From Clostridia bacterium (GTDB lineage Bacteria > Bacillota > Clostridia > Christensenellales > CAG-138), in NCBI GenBank assembly GCA_016293975.1, contig JAEDCW010000027.1, forward strand, positions 1-24,203: DNA of 24,203 nt, in the 5' to 3' direction. Below are positions 1-7,351 of this stretch, one piece after another. The stretch's first letter is position 1. Every line of letters starts with the position of its first letter. The translations under genes were made by a program, and so were the position numbers. The notes under the pieces were generated by a model. The model was not told the origin of the DNA. It searched no databases and saw only the letters and a list, made by a program, of their open reading frames with translations.

Positions 1-289
1 GATACATTCTTACAGGATCGTCTATGCCTATACCTTCGGAGGCACCTATTTCCGCATCAATGTCGCCTAAATCCTCAACGGGCTCCGATGCTATAACTGC
101 GGATTCGATATCTTCTACAACATCAATGCCCTCGGATTCAAATACTTCATAAATCCTGTCTACCTGCTCGGCGTCCAATTCCAAGTTCTCTAGCGAGTCC
201 ATTATCTCCCTGTAGGTAACTACTCCACGCTGCTTAGCGCTCTCCAGAAGCTGTGCCATCTTATCTACTTTCTTACGCTGCTGTTCCAT
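1..289 (-). CDS. rpoD: RNA polymerase primary sigma factor RpoD/SigA, N-terminal part (cut by window edge)
   Basis: This is the first 96 codons of the housekeeping sigma factor, which directs RNA polymerase to -35/-10 promoters; the rest lies beyond base 1. The visible protein begins MEQQRKKVDKMAQLLESAKQ, continues with the RGVVTYREI signature of sigma region 1.1, then an acidic linker, and ends in DDPVRMY, the conserved entry to region 1.2. The ATG at 289 has an AAAGGAT ribosome site just upstream. It starts 11 bases after the dnaG stop, so dnaG and rpoD are probably co-transcribed, as in the classical dnaG-sigA operon of Firmicutes. Truncation is due only to the window edge. Confidence 0.93.
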   Translation of the reverse strand, partial: MEQQRKKVDKMAQLLESAKQRGVVTYREIMDSLENLELDAEQVDRIYEVFESEGIDVVEDIESAVIASEPVEDLGDIDAEIGASEGIGIDDPVRMY

Positions 290-300
290 TCTTTATCCTT

Positions 301-2085
301 TCATGCCTTCCTAAGTTCATCTATAGCTCGAATTACTTCGCTTATCTTTATCAACAATTTCGGTTTCGTCTCATCATCTGCATCCTTCAGTTTTTCCAGA
401 AGGCGCTGTTTCTTTTCCAGAAGCCCCATCGTCTGAAGTTTGAGCATACAATTCTCAGCCGTTGTCATCGCTTCAGCTTCATCCATCTGCTCCTGCATCG
501 CTCTTATGACACTTGAATCGACTGCCTGTTCGGTGTTAGACAGTATTATGGCAACGTCGGGCGGTCGTCCGACATTATACGAGGCGATGATTTGGCTCGC
601 AATTGTGCGATTTCCTCCAATTGTGAATATCGTAGAATCCACATATCTCTTATCTTTGGATACCCTGCGTGCCACTTCTCTACTCCCTGCAATACACGCC
701 AATAATGTTGCCTCTACATTTCCCCTTGCATCAGATTCATAATCTGCCTGTTTTTCACTATTATTCCTTATTACAACAGCGTTATTCTCTAAATGCACCG
801 ATTCTCCTGCACCGCACTGTTCTCTAATTACATTTATGGCAATCCCGGTCTTTTTTGAAAGATACTCCATATACCGTGTTCTTTCAACGGGATCGAGAGC
901 CGCTATTATACGACACGCTTGCTTTGCATACTTCTCCCTGTCGTCGATATTGCTCAGGTCGAACTTCTTACTCAAATAGTCGAGTCTGAATGTCGTAAAC
1001 GTCAACGCTGAATCCTTGAGTGCGAGGAATGCTTCGGCCCCGTGTTCCTTTACATAGTCGTCCGGGTCAAGGCCTCCCGGGATTACTATTACCTTGACCT
1101 CTATGTTTTCACGCGTCAATATGTCAATTGCCCGCGCTGTCGCATTTTGTCCCGCATCATCGCCATCGTAACAGATGTACATGAGCTCTGCAAACCGCTT
1201 TAACAGCCTTGCTTGTCTATCCGTGAGGGCAGTTCCCAAGGATGCAACTGCATTCTCCACTCCGTGGGCATGAAGGCTTATCACATCGATATATCCCTCA
1301 ACGAGAATAATATCCTTGATTTGCTTGCCCTTTATCAGGTTTAATGCGTATATGTTCTCGCGCTTTTGATATATCGGTGTGTCCCCCGTATTTATGTACT
1401 TCGGCTTTTCGTCCTCATTCAATGTCCTTGCGCCAAAGCCCAATACCTTTGACATTGTCGATATTATCGGGAATATTATCCTATCCCTATACGCGTCATA
1501 CAGTGAGCCATCCTTGCGTTTTACCGCCAAACCTGCTTCGTAAATATGCTGTTCGGAATGACCTTTTTTCTTTAGATAGCTTATCGTGTTTTCAAAGCCT
1601 GCAGGTGCATATCCCAACCCAAAACGCTTACAAACCCTATCGCCGATTCCCCTTTGCTTTAAATATTCACGGGCCTTATATCCGTTTGATGACATGAGAT
1701 AGCGGTGATAAAACAACGCAGCATCCTTGCAGACGGAGTAGAGCCTCTCTTTTTTCGCACGGGCTTCTCTAAGTTTGTCGCTGTCAATCTCTGAAGGCAA
1801 CTCCATGTTTGCACGCTTTGCCAGAAAAGAAATCGCTTCCCCGTATTGAAGGCGTTCAATCTGCATCACAAACTGAACCATAGAGCCGCCTGCGTGACAA
1901 CCAAAGCAGTAGAACATCTGGTTGTCCGGGGATACAGAGAAGGATGGTGTCTTTTCCGTATGAAAAGGACAACAACCCCAGAAGCGCTTTCCCTTTTGCT
2001 TTAGAGGAATGTACTCCGAAACCAAAGACACTATATCTGTTTTATTCTTAAGTTCATTCAGCCAAGCATCAGGAAAAACAGGCAT
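301..2085 (-). CDS. dnaG: DNA primase DnaG
   Basis: DnaG makes the RNA primers for DNA replication together with the replicative helicase. The 594-residue protein has the usual full length. An N-terminal CHC2 zinc-binding domain is seen with Cys39, His42, Cys60 and Cys63 (CPFH and FYCFGC motifs). The catalytic core follows: a Toprim domain with VEGYIDV at about 262-268 (Glu263) and the acidic DGDDAG at 307-312. The C-terminal part is the divergent helicase-binding region and ends in basic helices. The ATG at 2085 has a good AAGGAG site six bases upstream. It is the last gene before rpoD (11-base gap). It lies downstream of a polyol-phosphate cluster and a structured RNA rather than the usual glyS/yqfL neighbours. 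Confidence 0.97.
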   Translation of the reverse strand: MPVFPDAWLNELKNKTDIVSLVSEYIPLKQKGKRFWGCCPFHTEKTPSFSVSPDNQMFYCFGCHAGGSMVQFVMQIERLQYGEAISFLAKRANMELPSEIDSDKLREARAKKERLYSVCKDAALFYHRYLMSSNGYKAREYLKQRGIGDRVCKRFGLGYAPAGFENTISYLKKKGHSEQHIYEAGLAVKRKDGSLYDAYRDRIIFPIISTMSKVLGFGARTLNEDEKPKYINTGDTPIYQKRENIYALNLIKGKQIKDIILVEGYIDVISLHAHGVENAVASLGTALTDRQARLLKRFAELMYICYDGDDAGQNATARAIDILTRENIEVKVIVIPGGLDPDDYVKEHGAEAFLALKDSALTFTTFRLDYLSKKFDLSNIDDREKYAKQACRIIAALDPVERTRYMEYLSKKTGIAINVIREQCGAGESVHLENNAVVIRNNSEKQADYESDARGNVEATLLACIAGSREVARRVSKDKRYVDSTIFTIGGNRTIASQIIASYNVGRPPDVAIILSNTEQAVDSSVIRAMQEQMDEAEAMTTAENCMLKLQTMGLLEKKQRLLEKLKDADDETKPKLLIKISEVIRAIDELRKA

Positions 2086-2207
2086 CGCATACTCCTTTCT
2101 GTTTGTTTATTCTGCAAAGTTTGATTTATTCCTGCTTTATTTGATATTTTGAATTTACAATCACAGAGAAGAGCGTTAACGACCCACGTGAAATGCATGT
2201 ATCGACT

Positions 2208-2387
2208 ATATAAGCCATGCAACGTCATCAGTCTTGAGTACCGCAGTATAGTATTTTGATTGGTGAATGCGTCTGTATTATAAAAAGTAGGTCTCAAGTC
2301 GTCATATCCCACGGACCTGAGCTTGAGACCCACGTCTTTGCGCTATTCCACACAGGGTCAAACCCCGTAAGCTCAATTGCATTATAT
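2208..2387 (-). ncRNA. Candidate 6S RNA (ssrS-like structured RNA)
   Basis: The 305-base gap between the GatD-like gene and dnaG can fold, as a minus-strand RNA, into one long interrupted hairpin about 180 nt long. The closing stem is AUAUAA, UGCAA, UUGAG and UAC on the 5' side with GUA, CUCAA, UUGCA and UUAUAU on the 3' side. A large open bubble follows, with a small GGGU-UUG-ACCC hairpin and a CCCUG on its 5' arm. Then comes a bulged stem (GUG, AAU, GCG with CGC, AUU, CAC), and a 12-bp terminal stem with one G-U pair at 2287-2298/2322-2333. Length, the central bubble and CCCUG recall 6S RNA, which binds sigma-70 RNA polymerase by mimicking an open promoter. No family alignment was possible. 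Alternative: the terminal stem followed by UUUUU is only the terminator of the upstream gene. The 5' end could be near 2374 if the nearby TATAAT is its promoter. Confidence 0.45.
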
Positions 2388-2410
2388 CGGCTATTTATCC
2401 TCGTTGTAGA
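2381..2410 (-). promoter_or_regulatory. Possible sigma-A promoter for the structured RNA
   Basis: A perfect TATAAT (2381-2386) lies 18 bases from TCTACA (2405-2410, four of six matches to TTGACA). The promoter overlaps the last codons of the GatD-like gene and would start RNA near 2374, at the inner part of the candidate 6S closing stem. It could also serve dnaG-rpoD by read-through. The start site is a prediction only. Confidence 0.4.
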
Positions 2411-3443
2411 GCAATACGCGTCCCTTTACCTGTCCCGGTGTCTGATACAGATCAAACGCCTTCTGTGCGTCGCACATGTGATACTTGGCATAGAAAAGAT
2501 CTTCCTCATACTTAAGCGCTCCTGTTGCAAAGAAATGAGCCGTCATTGTCCACTCGTCACCCGGGAACGGTGCGGAGCAAGACATCCACGCACCCTTAAG
2601 TGTTAGCTCCTTGCGCAATATGAGTTCCCAAACGTCCCTACCGAATGTGTAATCGGCGTTCGGCGTACCTATGAGGCAAACAGTACCCTTGTTTGCCGCG
2701 AGCGTCAGCGCACTGCGGGACGTTACATTGACTCCCGCCGTCTCAAATACGTAATCAAAGCCCTTGCCGCCTGTTACACCCTTAGCCTGCGCTATATAGT
2801 CTTTATCGCAGGAATTAATTGTGTTATCCGTACCCAAGCGGCGAGCGAGATCTAGTCTGCTCTCGTCGATATCGAACACGGTGACATTAGCTGCGCCGAA
2901 TATGCGCGCCCACTGTGCCGTCAAAAGACCTATTGTGCCACCACCAAGTATGGCGGCAGTCTTACCTGCGCGGAGTTTAGACAGTTTGACCCCGTGTAAA
3001 GCGACCGTACTCGGCTCAAACAATGCGCCCTGCTCATACGAGACTGAATCATCTATTTTTACTATATTCATAGCAGGCAGTGTCACATAATCGGCAAAAG
3101 CGCCCTGCTCACGCGAGCCTACAAATGAATAGTGCTTGCACTGCGAGTAATTGCCCTTCATACAATCACTGCAAGCCATACATGGCTTGAGTGGTACGCC
3201 AACCACCTTGTCGCCCGTACAAAGGCCCTCAACAGCCTCACCCACGGCATCCACATAGCCCGAAAACTCATGCCCGAGTACTATTGGGTAGTAGTGTGCG
3301 CCGTCATTAAGTACGCGCGGTACATCGCTTCCGCATATACCTGCCGTCATCACCCTGACGCGCACTTGATTTACACCTACCTCAGGTTTTGCCATTTCTT
3401 CGTAGCGTATATCGTTATTGCCGTGTAAAACAGCAGCTTTCAT
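2391..3443 (-). CDS. Zinc-dependent polyol-phosphate dehydrogenase, GatD-like (galactitol-1-phosphate 5-dehydrogenase family)
   Basis: This 350-residue protein belongs to the medium-chain zinc alcohol dehydrogenases. Catalytic zinc ligands are Cys37, His58, Glu59 and Glu143; structural zinc ligands are Cys88, Cys91, Cys94 and Cys102. The NAD-binding fold shows GGGTIG at 167-172 and Asp191, which favours NAD. The stretches GSDVPRVLNDGAHYYP and GHEFSGYVDAVG closely resemble E. coli GatD, which interconverts galactitol-1-phosphate and tagatose-6-phosphate. It starts 15 bases after the gatZ-like stop with an AGAGGT site and ends the accessory cluster. In this context it probably runs in the reducing direction to supply a hexitol phosphate to the cytidylyltransferase two genes upstream. 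That direction is inferred. Other sorbitol or TarJ-type substrates are possible but less well matched. Confidence 0.82.
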   Translation of the reverse strand: MKAAVLHGNNDIRYEEMAKPEVGVNQVRVRVMTAGICGSDVPRVLNDGAHYYPIVLGHEFSGYVDAVGEAVEGLCTGDKVVGVPLKPCMACSDCMKGNYSQCKHYSFVGSREQGAFADYVTLPAMNIVKIDDSVSYEQGALFEPSTVALHGVKLSKLRAGKTAAILGGGTIGLLTAQWARIFGAANVTVFDIDESRLDLARRLGTDNTINSCDKDYIAQAKGVTGGKGFDYVFETAGVNVTSRSALTLAANKGTVCLIGTPNADYTFGRDVWELILRKELTLKGAWMSCSAPFPGDEWTMTAHFFATGALKYEEDLFYAKYHMCDAQKAFDLYQTPGQVKGRVLLYNEDK

Positions 3444-3457
3444 AGTATTACCTCTCT

Positions 3458-4774
3458 TTACTTTCTTACGGCGTAATTATACCCATCGACGACATCGGCG
3501 ATAAAGTCTATCACTATTTCCTTTGCATCGACTGCTAGCTTACCTTCGCCGATTCTCTCGTACTGCACAGGCATATACTGGTGCAATACCCACATTGGTA
3601 TACTTGTGCTGTTAAAATTCTTAAACAGCTTTGCCATCGCGTTCTTTACCTCGGGCACTGCGAAATAGTATCTGCTTCTGTCCGATATGCTGAAACGACG
3701 TTGAAAGCGCTTTTCCCATTCCGATCCCTTGTAGAACTTCTCCCAATTCTTTGGATTGGCAAGCATGGCAGCCTCGAGTGTCTCCATAAAGTTTGCCCTG
3801 TCGCACTCGTTTTCTATTATCTCTTTTTCCAAATAGCTCATTGCAAACAGTGCCTCGCGCAAAGCGTAAGTCAGAGCGGGACCCACCTTGATTATTGCGA
3901 TACCGTCTGTTACCATTTCGCGCAGATGAGTCGGTGTCTGATAGTCTGTTGAATGGCCTTCCATTACGAGGCCGCCCAATCCGCTAACACATTTAACCAG
4001 ACTTGCGGCTTCCTCTCTGTTGTAGCAGTGTATACCATAGTTGCCAAACTCAACGCCGGGCTGAACGACTATGGCGCAGATATGCTCCCACGCCTCACTG
4101 AGACCGTGCTTCTCGAGGACATCCTTGTATGCGTTTACCGTCTCCAAAAAACCTTCCGGCGTAGTTACAACGAGCTCATCGACCTTTTCTTCGCCAGTAC
4201 CGCCGGGAATCGGAACCTCACTGCCAACGACAAATACAGGGTGAATCTCATTCGGATTCTTTTGTTTCAACTCCTGATAAGCTTCCTCACAGGTCATATA
4301 CAGCTCCACGCCACGCTCGGCAACGATGTGTGCGCCGAAGTTCTCGAACTTGTCGCTGCCCAAGTGCATGCTTGTGTCAAGATGTATCTTCTTATAACCT
4401 GCAAGTACATACTCGCGTACCATCTCTTTAGCACGGGACATTGCAACATCGGCGTGCAGGCCCTGCCAAGGCAACGGTCCCAAATGGTCTCCGCCGAGAA
4501 TTATCCTGTCTCTGTCAAACCCTATTGCATCGGCAATACGATACACCATGTCTCTAAAATCAGCAGGGCGCATGCCTGTGTAGCCGCCGAGCTGATTTAC
4601 CTGATTGGATGTAGCCTCGATAAGCACAGGTGCCTGTGTATAAAGATTCTTTTTCAGTATAGCCTCAATGACGAGTTCATTTGCGCAGCAATACGACGGT
4701 ATGCCGCCGTACTCTCCGTTCTTTCTGTTGTCCAACAGAGTTTTAACGGGATTCTGTCCCTCAACCATATTCAT
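3458..4774 (-). CDS. GatZ/KbaZ-family protein (tagatose-bisphosphate aldolase accessory-subunit family; possible fructose-6-phosphate 4-epimerase)
   Basis: A 438-residue TIM-barrel protein of the GatZ/KbaZ family (E. coli GatZ is about 420). Recognisable stretches are IEATSNQVNQLGGYTGM (52-68), GGDHLGP (94-100), LDTSMH (132-137), GSEVPIPGG (184-192), EGHSTDYQ (272-279) and KVGPALT (296-302). GatZ was described as the non-catalytic partner of the aldolase GatY, but no GatY is present here. To my knowledge some family members interconvert fructose-6-phosphate and tagatose-6-phosphate. Placed directly before a GatD-like dehydrogenase, that activity would feed tagatose-6-phosphate into hexitol-phosphate synthesis; this is inference. 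The start at ATG 4774 has GGAGG nine bases upstream, so a longer frame open to 4825 is rejected. An 83-base gap separates it from the cytidylyltransferase gene, with no clear terminator. Confidence 0.8.
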   Translation of the reverse strand: MNMVEGQNPVKTLLDNRKNGEYGGIPSYCCANELVIEAILKKNLYTQAPVLIEATSNQVNQLGGYTGMRPADFRDMVYRIADAIGFDRDRIILGGDHLGPLPWQGLHADVAMSRAKEMVREYVLAGYKKIHLDTSMHLGSDKFENFGAHIVAERGVELYMTCEEAYQELKQKNPNEIHPVFVVGSEVPIPGGTGEEKVDELVVTTPEGFLETVNAYKDVLEKHGLSEAWEHICAIVVQPGVEFGNYGIHCYNREEAASLVKCVSGLGGLVMEGHSTDYQTPTHLREMVTDGIAIIKVGPALTYALREALFAMSYLEKEIIENECDRANFMETLEAAMLANPKNWEKFYKGSEWEKRFQRRFSISDRSRYYFAVPEVKNAMAKLFKNFNSTSIPMWVLHQYMPVQYERIGEGKLAVDAKEIVIDFIADVVDGYNYAVRK

Positions 4775-4857
4775 TAAGTCTGTCCTCCAATTTGTATTAT
4801 CGTATTTTATTCGATTTCTCCGCACACATTTTCAGCCGCCAAACTAAAAAACGATAC

Positions 4858-5559
4858 TCACTCGAAGAAATAACTATGTACAGTCTTTAGGAATGCATCA
4901 AAATCATTTTTGTAAGTGATCTTGAGGTTTATTATATTGCACGGTACGACTACCATTTTGATGCCATGTGCTAATGCTATAGCGCCTGCGGAAGTCATAG
5001 TCTCAAGTTCTTCCGTTGTCACACTACTATATATACGATAAATATCGCCAAAGAAGAAAGCTTCTGGTGAAGCGCCCGCAACAAGCTCCCTCCTGTTTTC
5101 AACTTGTACAATGAAATTGTTTTCGTCAATTCTATAACAAGTATCGTACTGGTATTCTCCCAGTGTCGCGCCGCCATACCGCTTGACGCCCTCTATTACT
5201 CCTAGCGTACCTGCCTCGTCCACATATGGATGCGTGGCGTCGTGTATAAGTATCACGTCGTCATCGTTTGCAAACTCACTCGTCACCTTTAATCCGTTCA
5301 AAACCGACTCCGACCTTGTTGCACCGCCCGCAACAACCGCCTTTACTTTGTTTGCACCGAGCTTCTGTTTCCAATCCTCGACATAATCTATCCAAGCGGG
5401 GTTTGATACTATTACGATATTGTCTATTGCATCAAACTTATTGAGTTTATCAAGTATATAGGCGAATATCGGCACGCCGTCAACTTCGATGTATTGCTTT
5501 GGAATCTGTGTTCCAAGTCTTGTTCCGCTGCCTCCCATCATCAACAGGCAATTGTTCAT
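4858..5559 (-). CDS. IspD/TarI-like cytidylyltransferase (CDP-polyol synthase candidate)
   Basis: A 233-residue nucleotidyltransferase of the IspD/TarI family, which transfers CMP from CTP to a sugar-alcohol phosphate. The CTP-binding loop reads GGSGTRLGTQIPKQY (9-23, with Lys21), followed by GGATRSESVLNGL (78-90) and LIHDATHPYV (104-113). In IspD and TarI the last motif normally has Arg where this protein has His110 (DATHP instead of DAxRP), a position linked to substrate phosphate binding, so the substrate may not be methylerythritol phosphate. Neighbours are LicD transferases upstream and polyol-phosphate genes downstream, which argues for a CDP-polyol role in surface-glycan synthesis. ATG 5559 is chosen because GGAGGAG lies six bases upstream; a GTG at 5577 has no site and overlaps the preceding gene. 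A housekeeping IspD should exist elsewhere. Confidence 0.82.
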   Translation of the reverse strand: MNNCLLMMGGSGTRLGTQIPKQYIEVDGVPIFAYILDKLNKFDAIDNIVIVSNPAWIDYVEDWKQKLGANKVKAVVAGGATRSESVLNGLKVTSEFANDDDVILIHDATHPYVDEAGTLGVIEGVKRYGGATLGEYQYDTCYRIDENNFIVQVENRRELVAGASPEAFFFGDIYRIYSSVTTEELETMTSAGAIALAHGIKMVVVPCNIINLKITYKNDFDAFLKTVHSYFFE

Positions 5560-5573
5560 ATTTGCTCCTCCTT

Positions 5574-7334
5574 TCACTCGTCGCTGTCGTCTTGACGCTT
5601 GCGTTCACCCTCAAAGCAATCCTCTTGCGACTGCTGGATTTCGTGCCTGGTGACCTCCAAGCGACCTTCCACATCTCTGAGTGTTTCGCGCTTTCTCTGT
5701 ATTATAGCATCAATATCCATATCGTTTATCTCATCGACATCCGCAGACCAATGTATCAGGTCGTGTGATGTCTGCTGATGCTTCATGGGCAAGCTCATAA
5801 AGTCTCCATACTGCATTTCCAGGAAGACCTCGGGCTTATTGGGAACCATAATACGTATACCCTCAAACTCCGCATCCCTGTACGGCAGCAGGTCGCTAAG
5901 CTTAGAATACGTATACGTTGGTACAAAGCTTGCCACGGTATCGAATCCAAGCTCCCTTGCATTTGCATTGTATCTTGTTGCAATCTTTATGTATCTCTTC
6001 TGCGTATAGGAAAGCGGTATAAGCTTCATAACCGTGCGGAAGACTTTACCCTTAAAGCGCGCAAACGCCTGTGAGAAGTTCTTTGGCTTATCGGTATAGA
6101 CGGGTTCGGGTATCTGACGGTTTACCACCTTATTGTGAACTATTTCTACACGCTTGACCTCCGAAACGAAGCGTTCGCGGTCCTTCAAGTCGTTGGGAAC
6201 GGCATCAAATGGGAATATGTCTAGGCAAATTCCCTTGTGGAACGGACGGTTTTCGTTGTAGTTGGTCACATACTCCGTTCCGTCTATTCTGATTTTCGAG
6301 AACAGATACGGTATATGCTTGTCCGTGGCACGTGTCTGGAGGAAGAATCGCTTATCAAGATACTTACCTGCCTCCGCTATGAACTTGTTGTAGTCGCTTC
6401 TGAGCATACCGCAGTCCACGTCGTCATCCCACGGGATAAAGCCGCCGTGCCTGCAATAGCCCAACATCGTTCCGCCGCATATAAAGTAGCCTACTCCGAT
6501 TTCTCTGCATACGCGATCAAACTCCTTGAGGAGCAGCAAGTCAACCTGCTGAATGGTAACTGTGCGGCGCTCTATCTCCTCGCTCGGCAAAGTCACCCAC
6601 GGAGTAATGTCATTGGGACAAAGAATAGTAGTTCCGTAGAACGGAAGCTTCTGCAGAGGGAACAGCTTGTCCGCATCGATAATCTTGCTAAGCTTCTGTA
6701 TTATGCAAGCGTACTGTTCCTCAAACTTTCCGGTGAACTTCTGTGCAATCTGCTGTGTCTTTCTATAATAACGCCTTGGATTTGTCCAACCGTATAGCAG
6801 AAACTTTGCCGCAAAGCGTATAATACTCTGCTTGTCGCGATTAAACGTCCTGCAACCCACGATCCTTTTATACGTCTCGTTGCGCCTTCTTATATGCCTA
6901 ATATGAGCATTTCTATAGTCGAAGTCCCTCGGCAGTGCGTCAAAAGGCGCTATGTGTATCCATGCAATGCGCTCTATGCTGATGCCATCGACATCCAAAT
7001 AAAACCTCTTGCCTAGACGTACTATGGGCTGAGGATATACTTTTTTATCGCCCAAGTATTCATCAAATATCAACTCTCCGCTGTCATTACGGAGAAGCTT
7101 CAACAGTTTCTCGTAATCGTTTCGGAGCAATCCGATAGGCGATGGCCCGGCCTCCTTGCCTGGAATCAGGCCCTCGTAGAATGCTACGCCTATAAGCAAT
7201 GTCGAATACGCGAAATAGCTTATGCCGTTCACTTCGCATAATTCGTTGATATACGCAATAATATCTGCCTTTGCACTTGCATAATGCTCACCACTGATAA
7301 CAGTCTTCTCGGTTTTTATAGCATATGTGTCCAA
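5574..7334 (-). CDS. LicD-family phosphotransferase with a degenerate second LicD domain
   Basis: A 586-residue protein with two LicD-like halves. LicD enzymes transfer phosphocholine or polyol-phosphate from a CDP donor to a glycan; the family includes human fukutin and FKRP, which use CDP-ribitol. The C-terminal half is intact: GGTMLGYCRHGGFIPW followed by DDDVD (about 303-307), then SKIRIDGTEYV and LDIFPFDAVPND. The N-terminal half aligns with it (ISYFAYSTLLIG, then YEGLIPGKEAGPSPI, then IHIAPFDALPRD) but the acidic triad is gone, so it is probably structural or glycan-binding. The tail is highly charged. The best start is TTG at 7334: GGAGGTGA lies at the correct distance, whereas the ATG at 7403 has no site and would overlap the previous gene by 52 bases. 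Its stop lies 15 bases before the cytidylyltransferase start. Confidence 0.85.
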   Translation of the reverse strand: MDTYAIKTEKTVISGEHYASAKADIIAYINELCEVNGISYFAYSTLLIGVAFYEGLIPGKEAGPSPIGLLRNDYEKLLKLLRNDSGELIFDEYLGDKKVYPQPIVRLGKRFYLDVDGISIERIAWIHIAPFDALPRDFDYRNAHIRHIRRRNETYKRIVGCRTFNRDKQSIIRFAAKFLLYGWTNPRRYYRKTQQIAQKFTGKFEEQYACIIQKLSKIIDADKLFPLQKLPFYGTTILCPNDITPWVTLPSEEIERRTVTIQQVDLLLLKEFDRVCREIGVGYFICGGTMLGYCRHGGFIPWDDDVDCGMLRSDYNKFIAEAGKYLDKRFFLQTRATDKHIPYLFSKIRIDGTEYVTNYNENRPFHKGICLDIFPFDAVPNDLKDRERFVSEVKRVEIVHNKVVNRQIPEPVYTDKPKNFSQAFARFKGKVFRTVMKLIPLSYTQKRYIKIATRYNANARELGFDTVASFVPTYTYSKLSDLLPYRDAEFEGIRIMVPNKPEVFLEMQYGDFMSLPMKHQQTSHDLIHWSADVDEINDMDIDAIIQRKRETLRDVEGRLEVTRHEIQQSQEDCFEGERKRQDDSDE

Positions 7335-7351
7335 AGCAATCACCTCCAAAT

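Noticed and set aside
2197..2222. TGCATG/CATGCA pair as a terminator upstream of dnaG
   Set aside because: The arms are only six bases, the loop is long and no U-run follows.
2287..2333. tRNA or SRP RNA in the gap before dnaG
   Set aside because: An AGGUCCG stretch recalls SRP RNA, but the conserved GGAAGCAGC part is missing, and no cloverleaf with a T-loop can be formed.
2391..3443. TarJ-type ribulose-5-phosphate reductase
   Set aside because: Gene context would fit TarJ, but the N-terminal half matches GatD far better (GAHYYP, GHEFSGYVDAVG).
3953..4777. Plus-strand open frame of about 270 codons
   Set aside because: Antisense to the GatZ-like gene, which has family motifs and a good ribosome site; the plus frame has none.
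4775..4825. Longer GatZ-like protein starting at 4825
   Set aside because: The extra 17 residues have no ribosome site and no family similarity; ATG 4774 has GGAGG at proper spacing.
4858..5559. Housekeeping MEP-pathway IspD
   Set aside because: DATHP replaces DAxRP and the neighbours are polyol-phosphate and LicD genes; a CDP-polyol role fits better, though not proven.
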